In this document: positions 23,481-36,502 of the stretch, piece after piece
How positions within the stretch are numbered: the stretch's first letter is position 1
Layout of the letters: each line of letters opens with the position of its first letter
DNA from: Cricetomys ansorgei
Lineage: Eukaryota > Chordata > Mammalia > Rodentia > Nesomyidae
Length of the DNA stretch: 64,000 nt
Assembly (NCBI GenBank): GCA_026225945.1
Contig: JAMJFZ010000107.1
Coordinates: 43,452,501 to 43,516,500 of the forward strand
Direction: 5' to 3'
Program-made: the position numbers and the translations under genes
The notes under the pieces: generated by a model
Databases searched by the model: none
What the model saw: only the letters and a program-made list of their open reading frames with translations
Told to the model about the DNA's origin: nothing

Positions 23481-23694
23481 TTGAAGCTTCACTAAATGGG
23501 CTTGGACAGTGAGCATTTGGGTTCTTCAGTCTCATAATTAGAGTATAAATGGTTGCCCGAGGGAGAGTCAAGGGTCCTGTAATGCTGCTTATTGAAGATG
23601 AGGTCTAGTGGGAATGTGACGGGTGTCTTAGCTTCAGTTGGGGACAGCAGCATCCAGAATAGCCTCATGGGTGAGGGACAGACTATCAACCGGG

Positions 23695-23775
23695 TGCCAG
23701 ACACTCATACGGTAAAGTTGCTTCCTGAATAAGCATCAGGACACAAGTTTTATTCCCAGAACATTATGGAGCATA
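23695..23775 (+). repeat. tRNA-derived SINE fragment
   Basis: ACGGTAAAGTTGCTTCCTGA, then AGGACACAAGTTTTATTCCC and AGAACATTATGG, compare the B2/B3-like head GGTAAAGGTGCTTGCTG...GAGTTCGATCCCCAGAACCCACATGG. Only the head is recognisable. Confidence 0.45.
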
Positions 23776-24559
23776 TCATTTATGTGGCGAGGGTCTGAAG
23801 GGATTCTTGGGACTCCTAGCATAGAGGTGGTGAACATTTACAGAGTATTGTAATAGGAGCCATCAGATACTCTAATGAGCAGCAAGACTATCATCTGATG
23901 GGAGCTTGGAGGAAGGAGTGAGGGAAAGGGGAAGAAATGGTTCATAGGGAAGATAATGTCTGAGCTGCGTTTTGAAGGATTTATTTACTCGTTTTCAAGA
24001 CATTGTTGAATGCATGCTGAATGCCAGACATCTAAGCAGATGTGGCATATATAGTGGTAAAAAACCAAAGCAAAGCAAAGCAAACAGAACAACCAAAAAC
24101 ATAGATACAGAGAGGCCACGATTAGGCAAGGCCTGGACTTCACTAGAGCAGATAGCCATAGTCTCGGTGGATAGAGGGATGTTGGGCTCAGACCTGAGGT
24201 CCCATCATCATCCAAGAGTCCAACCAGGACCAGTTGTTCCCGAGGGGCACTGGTCCAGAGGCCAGAGTTGCCAACCCTCCTCCCTGCAGAGGCTAGAAAC
24301 AATGCCACCCACCCTTAGATCATCACACCGCCATCTAGCTGTCCCCGGTATCTAGATGAACTTGAGAAGGAAGGGACATCATGCACGTGAATGTACTTTA
24401 AGCTTTGAGTGTTTATGGAAACTAAATTGTCTTGAGCTGGAAAAGTCTGAGGTGATGTTGATTGCTAAGTTTGAGCTCAAGCTTTACTGCTGCCCACACT
24501 GGATGGGAGTTCGGAGGGGAACTCAGGGGGGTCACACAGTTATGTTTACATTTGTTTAA

Positions 24560-24790
24560 GCATCTAAAGCAGGAAATCCATGGAGACAGAAAGTAGATTA
24601 GTGTTTATCAGGGGCTGTGTGGGACGGAAGTGGGCGTGGTTGCTAATGCGTTTGGAAGTTTTCTTTTGGGGGTGATGAAAGTGTTTTAGAATTAGATAAG
24701 GGCAATGATCACACAGATTTGTGAGCCCGATACTTTAAAGAGTTCTGCTCTGCGACTTGTATCTCAGTGAAAACACAATAATTAGACTGG
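24560..24790 (+). repeat. Ancient L1M 3' end fragment
   Basis: AGACAGAAAGTAGATTAGTG, TTATCAGGGGCTGTGTGGGA, GGGGTGATGAAAGTGTTTTA, GAATTAGATAAGGGCAATGA and CTTGTATCTCAGTGAAAACA follow an old L1 3' order (..AGAAAGCAGAATAGTGGTTACCAGGGGCTG.. GGGAGATGAAAAAGTTCTGG..). Confidence 0.65.
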
Positions 24791-25167
24791 TTAAAAGAAA
24801 ACAGGGAAGCGGAGATTTCCTTTGTATGTCTGAAAAGTGAGATAAATGAGGTCCATTATCTCTGACACTGATTTTTTCCAACTATCCCGAAGTTGTAACA
24901 AGTCAGATAAAATTTCGCAATTCCATTTACATCACTCCTATTCAAACAATAAGCCGGCATCCTAGTTCACTTCGGCTGCAGTGCATAGAAAACAAATTCT
25001 AACGCTAAGGAAGCAGTGTGCAGGTTTCGGATGTCAGTGTGAGGTTACATGTGCAAACTCAGATACTTTAAATCAGCATCTCCCCTCTTGATTTCCCCAT
25101 GAGCTTTGAATAAAATAGGTAAGTCTTATATCCCATGCTTGATAAAAACGTATCCATTGTATTTCTT

Positions 25168-25320
25168 TTTTTTTAATTTTTTTTTTATTTTCAAGACAGG
25201 GTTTGAGACAGGGTTTCTCTTTTGTCCTGGAACTCACTCTGTAGACCAGGCTGGCCTCGAGCTTACAGTGATCCACTTCCCTCCCGAGTGCTAGGATTAA
25301 AGGTGTGAGCCATCACTGCC
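25168..25320 (-). mobile_element. B1 SINE, antisense, with target-site duplication
   Basis: CAGGGTTTCTCTTTTGTCCT, CTGTAGACCAGGCTGGCCTC and AGTGCTAGGATTAAAGGTGT in reversed B1 order. The insertion is bounded by a perfect 11-bp repeat TTGTATTTCTT at 25157-25167 and 25321-25331. The GTTTGAGACAGG segment near the tail is partly duplicated. Confidence 0.92.
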
Positions 25321-25404
25321 TTGTATTTCTTAAAACCATTGACTACATCTAGTCATTACAAATTTTTGAATTAAGTTTTTTTCCTTTTAGGTCTTTGTAA
25401 CTTT

Positions 25405-25630
25405 TTAAAAAAGATTTATTTATTTTTATTTTATGCGTATGAGAGTCCTGGCTGCTTTTGTATATACCAGGTGCATGTAGTGCTCACAGAAGCCAGTAGA
25501 GGGCATCAGATTCCCTGGAACAGGGGTTAACAGACAGTTGTGAGCTGCCACTGTGGGTGCTCAGAATTGAACCTGTGTCCTCTGGAAGAGCAGGCAGTGC
25601 TCTTAACCCCTGAGCCATGTCTCTAGTCCC
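25405..25630 (-). repeat. B2/B3 SINE, antisense
   Basis: AAAAGATTTATTTATTTTTA tail, AGAAGCCAGTAGAGGGCATC, CAGACAGTTGTGAGCTGCCA, TGTGGGTGCTCAGAATTGAA, CCTCTGGAAGAGCAGGCAGT and the reversed head TAACCCCTGAGCCATGTCTC then TAGTCCC. Confidence 0.93.
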
Positions 25631-26882
25631 AGGTTTTTATATTCTATGTGGAAACAATTGCTATCATTCTTGTACTAAAAGCAAGAAGGACATGTGTCCA
25701 TTTTCACCCCTCATGCACTGGACCTATCTCCATCCTCACAGTCACTTCCGCCTCAAGCCCTGGAGCCAACCAGTGGCCGAGCCTTGCTCAGCTTCACCTC
25801 TCTGATGCCTCTCACACGGCTCCCCTGACTTCTGCGGTGATTTACTGCACCTACACCTGTATGTCAGTTGGCCCCATCTTGCTCCTCCGTGCTCTGGAGT
25901 CTCCTCACCAGCACAGTCGCCGGGACTCTCACCCTCTTTAACTCTGGTTTAATTAGCTCTTACTTCTGCACCTATTTTTTTTTTAACTTAATAAAACTAT
26001 CGTTTCCTAACTTTTCCTTTTTAATTCTATTTTATCTTTACAGCCCTGGGAGTTTATGATTACTAACTGTCTTTTGCAAAGACTGTGTTTTTTTTGTTTT
26101 TATTATTATTTGTTTTCCTTTGAAGCCTTTTGGTCCCCCACTGATCAGAAGAACCCTGTAGGCTGCTTGCGATTCATTCTTGAACGAGTTGGTGTAGATA
26201 TGAAATGTGGACACAGGTGCTTTTGGAAGTTTTGCGCTGACGACAGGTTGTGTGGCTCATAATGGACCTCTCTGAAGTGCTCGCATGTGTAGAGAGACAT
26301 GCCATTTACAGACAAATATACACAAGACGCTTCCGATCGATACCGTGAGTTTTCCTATATCTCGTACTTGTTTTTCTTAACCCACTTTGAGTTTCAGAAT
26401 CCTCCAGCTTTCAAGTGAAAGCAGCCTTTCTCCTTTTCTGGTTCTCTCCTGTTTTCAGAGAGATACATGTTTTGGATGACTTTTTTTTTTTTTTTTCTTA
26501 AATAACTTTCCAATGGTCACAAGGTTCCAATTGTTTTCCTTAATGAGTCAGAAACTTGATTTTTCTATCACCATCCATTCAGTTAAGCATATTTTTATAG
26601 ATGAAATGGCAAGGGTGGACCAAATATTTAAAATAAATTTTGACAAGTTTAGGAAAGAATGACATAAGTTATTACTCTGAGCAAGGATCCTTAGTCTTTA
26701 CCGAATTAACCACTGAGCACTATTCATTCAAAGAGTTCTTTACCCCACCCCCACTTCCCGCCAAACAAAACAAAACAAGACAAAAATCCTACAAAATATC
26801 TGCATATCTGTCTTGTGGTTAGGAACAAAAGACACAGCAAAAGAAAAGTCTGGTTATATTCTCTCTCCTGAGGAATAGTGTG

Positions 26883-26978
26883 TGAGTGTGTGTGTGTGTG
26901 AGAGAGAGAGAGAGGGAGAGAGGGAGGGAGAGAGAGAGAGAGAGGGGAGAGAGAGAGAGGGAGAGAGAGGGAGAGAGA
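26883..26978. repeat. Composite microsatellite, (TG)n then (GA)n
   Basis: (TG) steps at 26880-26898 followed by about 78 bp of AGAG/AGGG purine repeat. The long open frames on the minus strand here are translations of the repeat. Confidence 0.93.
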
Positions 26979-28577
26979 TTGGGACATCTGTTTAAAGTAG
27001 TTAAAGCAGCAATCCAGACTTCAGTCATATCAAGAGAGCAGGATTGAGAAGTGCAAGATTGACAACACAGCAAGGTGAGGTGACCTCACAGCAGTCCCAG
27101 GCTGGTTCTGGAGGATCTGCAGATGTGCTACTCTCTTCAGACTGGTAGAGCTGAGTCAGCAGGAGGCGATTGTCCTCACAAGGGGAGAGCAGACTACCAG
27201 CTACACCCCTCTCACATTTCCGCCTTGAAGCCCGGGAGCTATGCAGGGGACAAGGGACACAGCCCTGGACTGAGAAGAGGTAGAGGACATCCGGACCAAG
27301 AGCCCAGGTTTCCCCCACCACCTGAGGATGTTAATTTGCCTCACACCTCTGGCTAGAGCTACCATGGGATGAAGTATAATCAGGGGCCGAGGGAGTGTCC
27401 CTCCTATGGAAGACTAGGCATTTTAATTCTGATGAGTGATTCTTTCTGAAAGTGAATACTGAAATCTTTATAGAATAGATTGCACTAAAATTTTGATTAT
27501 GTATATATCCATTATATGTCTGTCTTTTATAAGTAACTGTTTGTTGTATATAATTTCTGATAATTAGAGATGATAATTTGAAAGCCAGAGTAAAGAAGAA
27601 ACTCTTGTAGGCTTTTGAGGCTTGAATGCAACAAATATTTTACGTTACCACAACTTTTTGTTTGAGATTAAAGTATTAACTGTAAAAGCTTAAAATCCTA
27701 AATGTATCTTTAATCACTGAAAACCTAGCCATAGTCTTATCATAAAAAACTCATTTTTTGTGAAATTTTAGTCTATTTCAATGTGTATATATTCATTTAT
27801 TCAGTTGTAACCTATAAAAAAATTACTGGTGTTTTACTACTTTGGCTTATGGAATTGGATGTTTCATGGGTAATACAGTCTATGGGAATGCAGGCATGGA
27901 ACACACAGCACACACACACATCTTCATGTTCTATATGCATATGCACATAGGTAAACATACATTTTCCTTGTATGAACAAGGACATATTTGTAATTTTTTG
28001 ACTTAACAGCGTATTGAGAATATCTTTTTACATCATTACCTTCCTATGATTCCATTTTAAAATGATAACAGTAATTCACATCCACTTTATTACAGAAATA
28101 GTATCAAAATATCTACTGGTAAAAAGTCTATATTTTTGGTATTTAGGCTTTTAAAATAAGTATGTAATAGCAGAATTGACATGAAAATACATAAAATTAT
28201 AGTTAAAAATAGAATATATTTATAATAACTCCCTCTTAATAGATGCATAGAATAATGCAGCTGGGTCAATAGATATATATTATTTTAAAGTTTTTCTTAT
28301 TAATTGACTATATTTTATCAAATTCCATTCCTGTGAGCATGCTCTAAGGATAAATTTTTGCATAGCTGCCAGTTTGCTGTGTGAAAAGCTTTAATTTATT
28401 TTCCTTTTTTTGTTGCTAAGACTGGGTATTCAGATATTTAGCAGCTCTGTACGTCTTTAGTCTTTTTTTAAAAACAATGTTTCTTCATGCATTTGTTGCT
28501 AGGACTGGATCAGTCCAGCCTCCATAGGCTGTAAACTTTGCAGTCTGGCCTCTGGTCCCTCCCTCCCTCCCTTTGGA
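26979..28577. other. Intergenic, AT-rich, nothing recognised
   Basis: No coding signal or clear repeat family. The part from 27420 to 28480 is strongly AT-rich. Confidence 0.45.
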
Positions 28578-28700
28578 GATGGTACTCAGTGTAGTACAAG
28601 CTTGCTTTGAGCTTGCCACTCCCCCTTCCCCTCCCCCCTCTCCCTCCTCCTCCTGAAGAGCGCTGGCACTGTAGATGTGAACCACCACATCCTCTTCAGG
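28578..28700 (-). repeat. Degraded B1-like SINE with a CCT-expanded centre
   Basis: GTACTCAGTGTAGTACAAGC, TTGCTTTGAGCTTGCCACTC, a C/T-only run (28619-28654) and CACTGTAGATGTGAACCACC then ACATCC match the reversed order of a B1-type element whose middle has become a CCT-rich low-complexity tract. Confidence 0.5.
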
Positions 28701-31230
28701 TCACTAGTTCTCGTGCAGGATTGCTGTCCCTAGAGTTGTTAGACGTTTATTTTTATCTGCTAGTATCTTTCCATGAAATATTTCTAACTCAGAGTTCACA
28801 GACGGGAAGTGGAGAGATCTTGATGTTTTCTTCAGGTAACCCGAGGGGGCTAGCGTACAGCTTTGCTAAGGACTGTCTCAATGTCACAGCTCGCATGAGG
28901 GAGGGTACAGGGCTCCAAAGAGTAGGTTACTGGCCTCCATCGTCCCTCAGCATCCTGCAGTCTCTCATGGACCAGATCTCTGTAGAGGAGCCACCAAAAT
29001 AGGACACTGGCCGATAGGACAATATTCAGATTGCCTTTTTTTTTTTTTTTTTTCCCCTTTCTTTGAGTCGTTTTAATGGTCCTTCTTTCTTAAGAACTGA
29101 TTGGTTTACTGTAAAAGAATGTTTTTACGATATCTTGTTTTAAAATCTCTTCTTGGCTTGAGACATTTCAAAGGCCACATTCTAATCCTCCCTATGATCT
29201 TCCAGCCTGACTAAGCTGGTCAGTGAGCCAAGAGGATTTAACAGCCAACGTGGTAACTTCAAAAGAAAAAAGATAGAGATCTAGCTTTTCAGTGCCAACT
29301 ATGTGTTTAGATGTTTGTGTATTCTATCTTTTTCACTTCTCAGATGGACATTATGTGATAATTATCTTTATTCTACCCGATATACAAGCTGACCGAAACT
29401 CTTGCCAGTTAAGAAGAAACTGATCATAAGTTCGAAAACTGTACTTTTCATGACATTAAGAGGAGTTACATTGATAAAGTGAGACATTCTTTTTCTCTTT
29501 TTGAATTTTTTTGAAGTTAAAATATACTTTTGTAAATGTGGAGTTCCAGAACAATCCTAAATTATACACAATTATTAGTATTCGTACAGCCATGAAAAAG
29601 GAAGCTTTGACATTTTAGTATTTGGAGCCTATACAGTGATCCTTGTTGTTGTCTTTAGACATTCTTACAGGGAAAAACTATGGTCCCTGAAGTAGGAAGA
29701 TTCCATTTAGTATTCATGATTCCATTTAGAAAATAGGTCATCTCATCTGTGTATCATCTAGGCCGAGAAGTATGCTGTGGTTGTCAATACAGCTGTCTAG
29801 CAATTTATCTTTGACAGTGAAGGAAATGCTATATCCATGAATACATGAGCAGATGTCTGTCAAGCTTTGTCAAAGCATCTGACAGCCGACCAAAGGCTTA
29901 AGTGTGTTTGCACATGTGTGTGCGCATGTGTATCAGTGTGTGTGTGTAAGTAATGGGTGGCCAGGAGTTTTGGATATCAATGATCCTAGAATTCATAAGC
30001 ATTGTGAGAGTTATCCATTAGTAAGTAGAAAGAGGGAATGAATGGTAGAGAGAGAAAAGTATTTTATGGATCTAATTATAAATTTGACCAAAGAGTACTG
30101 GTGTGTTCCTAGGGAATAGGGCAAAGTTAACCTTGCCAGTTCCCACTCATTTCTATGTGCCAGCAGCTAACTTTTTGTGCTGAAGGGTTAGGGAAAAAAA
30201 GCCAATAATTCTAGGGGCAAATTCTGCTATCAGCAACTCTGATAAGTTCCTAACAGGTTAAATTTGCTTAGGAGCAGTTAGTGAAGAGATTTCTTCTTTT
30301 TCTTTCTTTTTTCTTTTAAGTAGAAAATTCTCATGTTCCCAGTGTGACCTATAAGGACATAGCAGGTTCCGTTTCTGAATAGATTGGTGTTTGTGTGTGC
30401 TTCCCTGCATTTTGAAATTGATACTGAGTCACCAGGATGAGCATCATCTGTGGATGGCAGGTTTTAATGGAATTTTGGTCTTTGTGTCCCATATCTTGTA
30501 TGAAAGTTCATCTGTTAAAAAAAAAAAAAAGGAATGGTATTGCTTCAAATCTAGACTCTTTGGTGCTGGTAAAAACAAATGCTGCTGGTTGACCGTGTCT
30601 CATAGACACCTTCCAAACAAACTCTGAATATTTATAGCCATCTAATCTTGAGACCAGTTTTCCCCAATAATGACCTAAGAATAGCCAGCAATAAAAAGTA
30701 CTTGCTATTTTCTCCAGGGCAATGTTGATAAATTTTGAGAGTTTATCAAACGTATTTATATTTCACCATGACCTTATCTATTGTTACATATTGGTAAAGA
30801 ATATTGACATTTTATAGTTATCTAGTAATATACTATTTGTTTATAATATTTGGAATACCTTATAATATTTGACCTCACTTTATTTTAATGCTTCATATGT
30901 AATACATACAGTATTCTGAGCGCTCAAAGCCGCACTCGTGAAGGGGATCATTCATAGATGACCCAATGTCTCAGTGCCATTCTCTGTTTCTTGCTGGATG
31001 GACATTATAGTGCTGATAATCCCTCTCGGTAGCCTTTCTAAAAGTTCATTTGAGATTGCTTCTGTAAGTAAGTGATTGAGAGCACAAGATGAAATAAAGG
31101 AGTTTAAAGAGTCTGGTCCTATGGGATTGGGGGCCAATTAAAGAACCAGAAACAGCCTCTGAAGCATTATGGGAAGAGCACAAGGGACCCATTTCCTACT
31201 TTTATTTTTTGCCTCTTGAGCACACATCTT
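28701..31230. other. Intergenic, nothing recognised
   Basis: No coding block or confident repeat. A poly(T) run lies at about 29035-29054 and a short (TG) tract at about 29925-29948. A very weak MIR-like segment near 29330-29440 was not called. Confidence 0.45.
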
Positions 31231-31235
31231 TTAAA

Positions 31236-31258
31236 TTGTGTGTGTGTGTGTGTGTGTA
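31236..31258. repeat. (TG)n microsatellite
   Basis: About 10 TG units, uninterrupted. Confidence 0.85.
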
Positions 31259-31304
31259 CACTTGGTGTGGAAGCTCAGGTATCTTTCTAGATCATTCTTT
31301 GCAT

Positions 31305-31530
31305 TGCTTTTTTTTTTTTCCTTTTTTCTTTATTTTGTGACAATCTCTCATTGCACCTGGAGTTCACCAATTGGCTAGGCTGCCTGACCAGTAAATCCAG
31401 GAAACCTGCCTCTCCAACTTGAAGCTCAAAGCCATGCTGCCTCATAGATGATGGTAGAGATCTTAACTCTCAAGTCTTCCTCCTTGGGCCCACATGCAAT
31501 TCACTGGAGTCATCTCTCTAGCCCTCAGTA
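31305..31530 (-). repeat. Degraded rodent SINE, antisense
   Basis: A T-rich tail, ATCTCTCATTGCACCTGGAG, TTCACCAATTGGCTAGGCTG, CCTGACCAGTAAATCCAGGA and GGAGTCATCTCTCTAGCCC (the reversed GGGCT.GAGAGATG.CTC head). The mixed content suggests a composite B2/B4-type element; the subfamily is not determined. Confidence 0.6.
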
Positions 31531-32895
31531 TGTCTTTTCTTAGTTATGCGCCTGTGACTTAGAAATAGGTTGTGGGTCTTGTTGAGGACATGTCATGGAA
31601 GAAGCACTCATGAAATGAGCCTGGTGCAAGTAAACCGAATGCCCATGTCCTCCATCAGATCCTATGTTAAACCCCACTATGATAGCATATGGAAATGGGA
31701 CCTTCTGGAGTTGAGTAGGTAATGGGAGCAGAGGTATCAGGAATAGGATTAGTGCCTTACAAAAGAGGAACTGAGAGCCCCCTTCTTCCTCCAAGAGAGA
31801 GGACACAGGAAGGACATGACCATTATTAGGGTGTCCTCTCAGACATCAAGTTTGCTGGCACTTTGATCTTGGACTTTCCCTTCTCTAAGACACATTGCAA
31901 AGATGGTGGTTTACCTGCAGACATCATTTAGTTCACACTTTGTTATGCCTTCTCAGTTATTGTCTCTTTCCTGATTGTATTCCGGTCTTCCAGAATAAGG
32001 GAGGAGTAGTTGTTTTCTGTCAGAGGGTCTGAATCTATCAGTCATTGGGCAAAAGATAGTAACTATTATGGTTACAGCCACCCAGTCATTAATTCAGGAT
32101 TAAAATAACCTTGCCTAGTATGATTTATCATACAAATCCCCTCCAAACATCTGAGTCACTCTAGGGCAGAATTTCTGGCCCTCAACAGTAGAGATAGTTA
32201 GCTAGATGATTCTTTGTTGTAGAGGCCTTCCTGTGCACTGTGGGGCATTGTCAGCATCCCTGGCTTTGTTGGAAGTTGTTAGTATCCTTGGTCTCTACAT
32301 ACACTAGATAACAAGAGCACCCCCATTTTTGATTATCACAAATGTCTCCTTACCTTGCCAAATGTCCCAGTGAAGGGACAAAATCTTCCAGGTGAGAACA
32401 ACCATGGTTACCCATGAAAATATTTTATTTATAACTCTTATGATATGTTTATTTTCAAAATAAGTCATCTCTTCTGGCAGGATTGATTCGGAACTTGAGC
32501 CCTTTGCAGCCTTCCAGGATTGTTTGACACCTAACTGCTCTGCAGTTTCTGCATTTCTCAACTTGATATCTTCGTCTAGCCACCACGTAGCTGGAAAACT
32601 GCCTAATGCATGAAAGGAGATGACAGACAGTATTTTCTCTCCCCTGTTCATCTCTCCTTGATCAACTCTTCTGATGACATTAGGTTTTCCATCTGGTTAA
32701 AACTGAGCATTTCCTGGGCTTGGGAATTTGAGTTGATTGCAGTTTTATGAATCCCTGGAATCGAAGTTGACCTTTCCTTCTTTTCTTTATAGGCTTTGTT
32801 AATATCAAATTCACTTAGCCACTTGACCCTAGAGTCCCACTCAAGGATAGTTGTAGAATACAGTTGTGCACACTGGATGTACAAGCTCATGTGCG

Positions 32896-32945
<50 letters not shown>

Positions 32946-33867
32946 TGTATATGAAAATACTCTGGAGTCAAAGCATAATACTCATTCAAGTGGGATTTGT
33001 AGGGTTTCCTCTTTTTGGCTATTTCTATTTTCTGTTTTTTTTTCTACAATAAATTTAAAAGATTAAAAATGCTTCAAGGAGTCATTCTCGAGCTCTCTGC
33101 AATATTATTCAAGATCTGACACCTGTCTAAGCGTGTTAATAGTAACACGAGTTTGATTGAAATGGCATTTATTTTTAGAAGACACAGGGATGACTGAGTC
33201 ACCCATCATGTTTTAGGGGGAAAGATGAAACAAGAAACCCCAAAGGAACAGGTGAAGATCTGCTAGGCTGATTTCTAGCTCATGCTCCAAGTTTTATGGG
33301 TCAAGACATATGTATGTGTGTGAGCTCAGATGGAACTTTCCTGAGCTCCTGAGGGGCTGAATTTAGCAGTGAGCTAAGACTCTGAGCCACGTAACGAGTC
33401 ACCCAGCAGGGAATGGCTAGTGTATCCTGGGACTGTGTGTATTTAAAAGCTGTCCAGTGAGTACACTCTGTTCGTAGAGCATGTTGGGCTTGCCTGTCTC
33501 CAAGTGGCTTGAATTCCAAACGCTTCCCTGAAACTCCATCAGCTGCTGAGCTGGCTCACTGGCCATGGACCAGAGCCTCAGTGAACCAGAGCTCACAGAC
33601 ACACAGATACTGTGTACTTTTAGAAACCCGAGTGAGCTTTCCTTAAAGAGACGTTTTAGTGAAACATTGGGCATACCTTCTCATCGCATGTGCATTGTAA
33701 CACACTGTTAGGAAGCAGCTGCAAGCAGAGTACCTGGGAAGGGGAAGAGCGGATTTAATTCTGACTACACGGTTTGATCAATGATGTGCTTTCCACCAAG
33801 TCTGGGTGATACAGAAGATAGCATACAGGCTTGGGAGAGAGACACATCAGGCCCTCACTCCAATATT
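31531..33867. other. Intergenic, no gene recognised
   Basis: Contains (CA)n at 32898-32942. Two adjoining minus-strand open frames at 32648-32890 (80 codons) and 32304-32651 (115 codons) overlap in different frames at an ATGA; neither resembles a known protein. Confidence 0.45.
32898..32942. repeat. (CA)n microsatellite
   Basis: About 22 uninterrupted CA units; likely polymorphic. Confidence 0.95.
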
Positions 33868-34000
33868 TACCATCCACTACCATGACGAAGAAGCTATTCA
33901 GCCTCTTGTAACTCTAACTTGGTCATCTACAGACCAGGCACAACACAGATTTCCTCCTAGATTTCCTGTGAGGATAAGACACAATGTGGATAAGTAAGAG
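33868..34000 (-). repeat. MIR fragment, antisense
   Basis: ATTCAGCCTCTTGTAACTCT, TTGGTCATCTACAGACCAGG, CTGTGAGGATAAGACACAAT then GTGGATAAGTAAGAGC follow the reversed MIR order (..CTTAACCTCTCTGTGCCTCAGTTTCCTCATCTGTAAAATGGG.. GTGAGGATTAAATGAG..). Confidence 0.5.
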
Positions 34001-35614
34001 CCGGTGGACAGCGGCTGCTTATCTTCCTTTCTCTCTGGTCACTTTCCAGGTTTGTGGCTGACAATTAGCATCAGTCACAAACTCACAAGCTGTCTTCTGT
34101 AAAGGGTTGGAGAATACAGATTCCAGGTTTTGTGGGACAGAAGAGAAAACCGAGGGTCCCATGCATACACTTACATTACAAAGAGAAAACACATGTCAGT
34201 TTTCATCAATAAAAGGAAGAATAGGAGCACAAACATGATGTATAATTTTCTTCTAATATAAACCTTTCTAACATAATATGAAATGAAAATAAAGGAATTA
34301 CTTGGGGGAATAGCATTTTACTTAACTAAGGGTTCAGAGTTAGGGCTTTCTATCATCAAATTGATGGCCACTGTTCTCTGTAAGAACCATTCTTAAATTG
34401 TAGGATATCCAATACTAGCTAGCAGACTGGATTTGTTCCATAAATAAATCCCTACTACGGGACGTTTTACTACTAAGGCCAATCTCTCCTTGTGCTCTGA
34501 CCTTCATTATTAGAGTAAAATGATTTGAAAATATAATTTATACATAAACAATTCTTAAAGAGTTACCATCTGGAGAGGAGGCTGCAATAATTCTTCAAAT
34601 AAACGGACCCTGAGCAGCTGTCAGAGTACTTAATCTTTTGCAATCAAATGATTCTTTAAATAATATCCTCCTTTGTGGCTGAAATCTGGAAAAGCATGGG
34701 AAGAAATTATCAGGCCACACAAACTGACCACCTACAAAGAGGGATCAAGCAGTGGATAGTTATGAAAGCAGACGGCCACTTACACAGATTCTCTCTGCTT
34801 TTGATCAAGTAAGAAAAGGACAGGCCTGTTTTCAGTGACATGGAGGTAAAGCAGGGCTTAACATTTGGTACGCAAATATCAGAGTCCCTTCCTGTTAGCC
34901 TCCCAATGACCTGGAAGGACAGATTCAGATTTACAGACTTAAGTGACCAGCTAGAGCTCAGGTGAAAACAGGACCATAAAATTCTGTGACGTGTATTCTT
35001 CCCACAAGGGAGCATGTCTCTGGAGAGCCACATGTAGTAGAAATTATCCAACGGAATAGAGGAGACCTGAGTGGCTATTAAAGCAACGAGTCATATTTAT
35101 GAACTGATACGCCAAGAGAGGACCATGTTTCTGAATATTTGGCAGATACAGACATGGGTTGAAACAGATGGATCATGGACCCATGAGCGAGTGGTCACTC
35201 TTCACTACTTGTATGACAGGAAAGGGGTGCTCCTTCTGTGGCAGGAGTTTTGAAATTTCACCGAAAGACCAGTGATGGTAAATTTCTTTAGGATAAGCAT
35301 TTAAAAGTTTCAAGACAGGTGCTTATAACTTAATTTTTGTAACTAATCTTTTATAGAAAATAGCCAGTTTTGAGGCAAAAATATCTTAAGATGTGTGACT
35401 TTGGCAGAAGAGGAATATTTAGGTAAAGAGGTTTTAGTAAGTAGGCTTTGGTAGTAAATTTTAAAGTGCTCCTCTGAGATGCAGTGAACACGTATTTCTC
35501 CAGTGGTGTGTTAAGAGAACACAGACCAAATGCAGTACTTTTAACTAATACCTTGGAATAAGACACAGAGTTTACATAAATGCCAAAGGAAAGTGGAAGT
35601 CCTTTCAAGCAAAA

Positions 35615-35620
35615 TTTATT
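35615..35620 (-). terminator. Alternative distal poly(A) signal AATAAA
   Basis: Second minus-strand AATAAA downstream of the Sorbs2 stop, about 2.13 kb into a possible long 3' UTR. GT-rich sequence follows it at about 35555-35575 on the transcript strand. Competes with the signal at 36497-36502. Confidence 0.25.
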
Positions 35621-36170
35621 AGATATCTACTCACGAAAAACACAACGACCTTTGCTTGTAAGAATTCAAAGTCAATTACCTGAAAGCCAGGTATTATTTT
35701 TCCTTTTAAAATCAGATACAGAGAGTAGAAACAGCAAATATTCTTATATAACAGGCAACAGAGTTGGAAATTCATCTCATAAATGCTCTGAAAAAGTATT
35801 GTTTGCTTATCAGCAAAGCTGTGTGTGGCTAGCTGACTGATTTTTTCCAATCCCAAGTTTTCCTAATAAAAAGCTGGTTGTGAACTGAATTGTAAAGTGG
35901 GCTTCTCAAAGACGTTTCTTTACCTTTAAAAAAGAAAACAAACCCTTAATGATGTTCCTCTATAACTAGCATTTATATGCATTTCATTTCGGCCACAAAG
36001 ATCTTTTAAACCCATAAATTCTGTGTAAATGCTATCTTCTTGATTCATACTGGCTTGTGACCTATGATGATATACTAAAGGTGATTTGCTGAAAGAGTTT
36101 TAACTCATTTTAAGTGCAGGATAAAGACCAAATTAGGAAATCTCCCTGTTCTCTGAACAAGTAGTTTGTA

Positions 36171-36212
36171 CCAAAAAAAAACCAAACAAACCAAAAAACC
36201 AAAACAACCCAC
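36171..36212. repeat. A-rich AAAC/AACC low-complexity tract
   Basis: Irregular run of A with C interruptions, as left by an old SINE tail or a simple repeat. Confidence 0.7.
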
Positions 36213-36496
36213 CAACATATGTACAAAACTCTAGAGTATATATGTTGTGTAAGATCAAGCATTGCCCATGGGAGGAAAGCCATAAAAAGTTTTGTCTACA
36301 AGATGCTAAAGATTCAAAGATGAACAGGTCTTATGCAAATTCATATGAAATACAATGCTAAGTCTCAAGGTATGCGGAATGCAGGCACTGTGAATCCATT
36401 AAATCTTTCAGGTTCGGTATCATTTTGTAGATTATTTTGTTTGGGGGCAGGAAATATAACCTGAATGATTTAACCATTGTTTCCCAAAGTGCCTAA

Positions 36497-36502
36497 TTTA
36501 TT
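36497..36502 (-). terminator. Candidate Sorbs2 poly(A) signal AATAAA
   Basis: Minus-strand AATAAA, the first canonical hexamer after the stop codon at 37745. The downstream region on the transcript strand is not strongly GU-rich, so usage is uncertain. An alternative AATAAA at 35615-35620 is followed by a TCTGTGTC stretch and could be the distal site. Confidence 0.35.

Larger units (their letters stand above)
34001..36469. other. Repeat-poor sequence just downstream of Sorbs2
   Basis: No interspersed repeat recognised except an A/C-rich tract at 36171-36212. Could include a longer alternative 3' UTR if the signal at 35615-35620 is used. No coding exon seen. Confidence 0.45.

Noticed and set aside
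26724..27073. Ser/Leu-rich minus-strand open frames
   Set aside because: Come from the TG/GA microsatellite at 26883-26978.
32304..32890. Two adjacent minus-strand open frames (80 and 115 codons) that looked like one broken gene or a DNA-transposon protein
   Set aside because: They are in different frames, overlap only by ATGA, and show no motif I can match to a transposase or any other family.
1..36000. Exons of the next gene (expected Pdlim3)
   Set aside because: No PDZ, ZM or LIM coding sequence and no CpG-island promoter recognised; the gene probably lies beyond the left edge.
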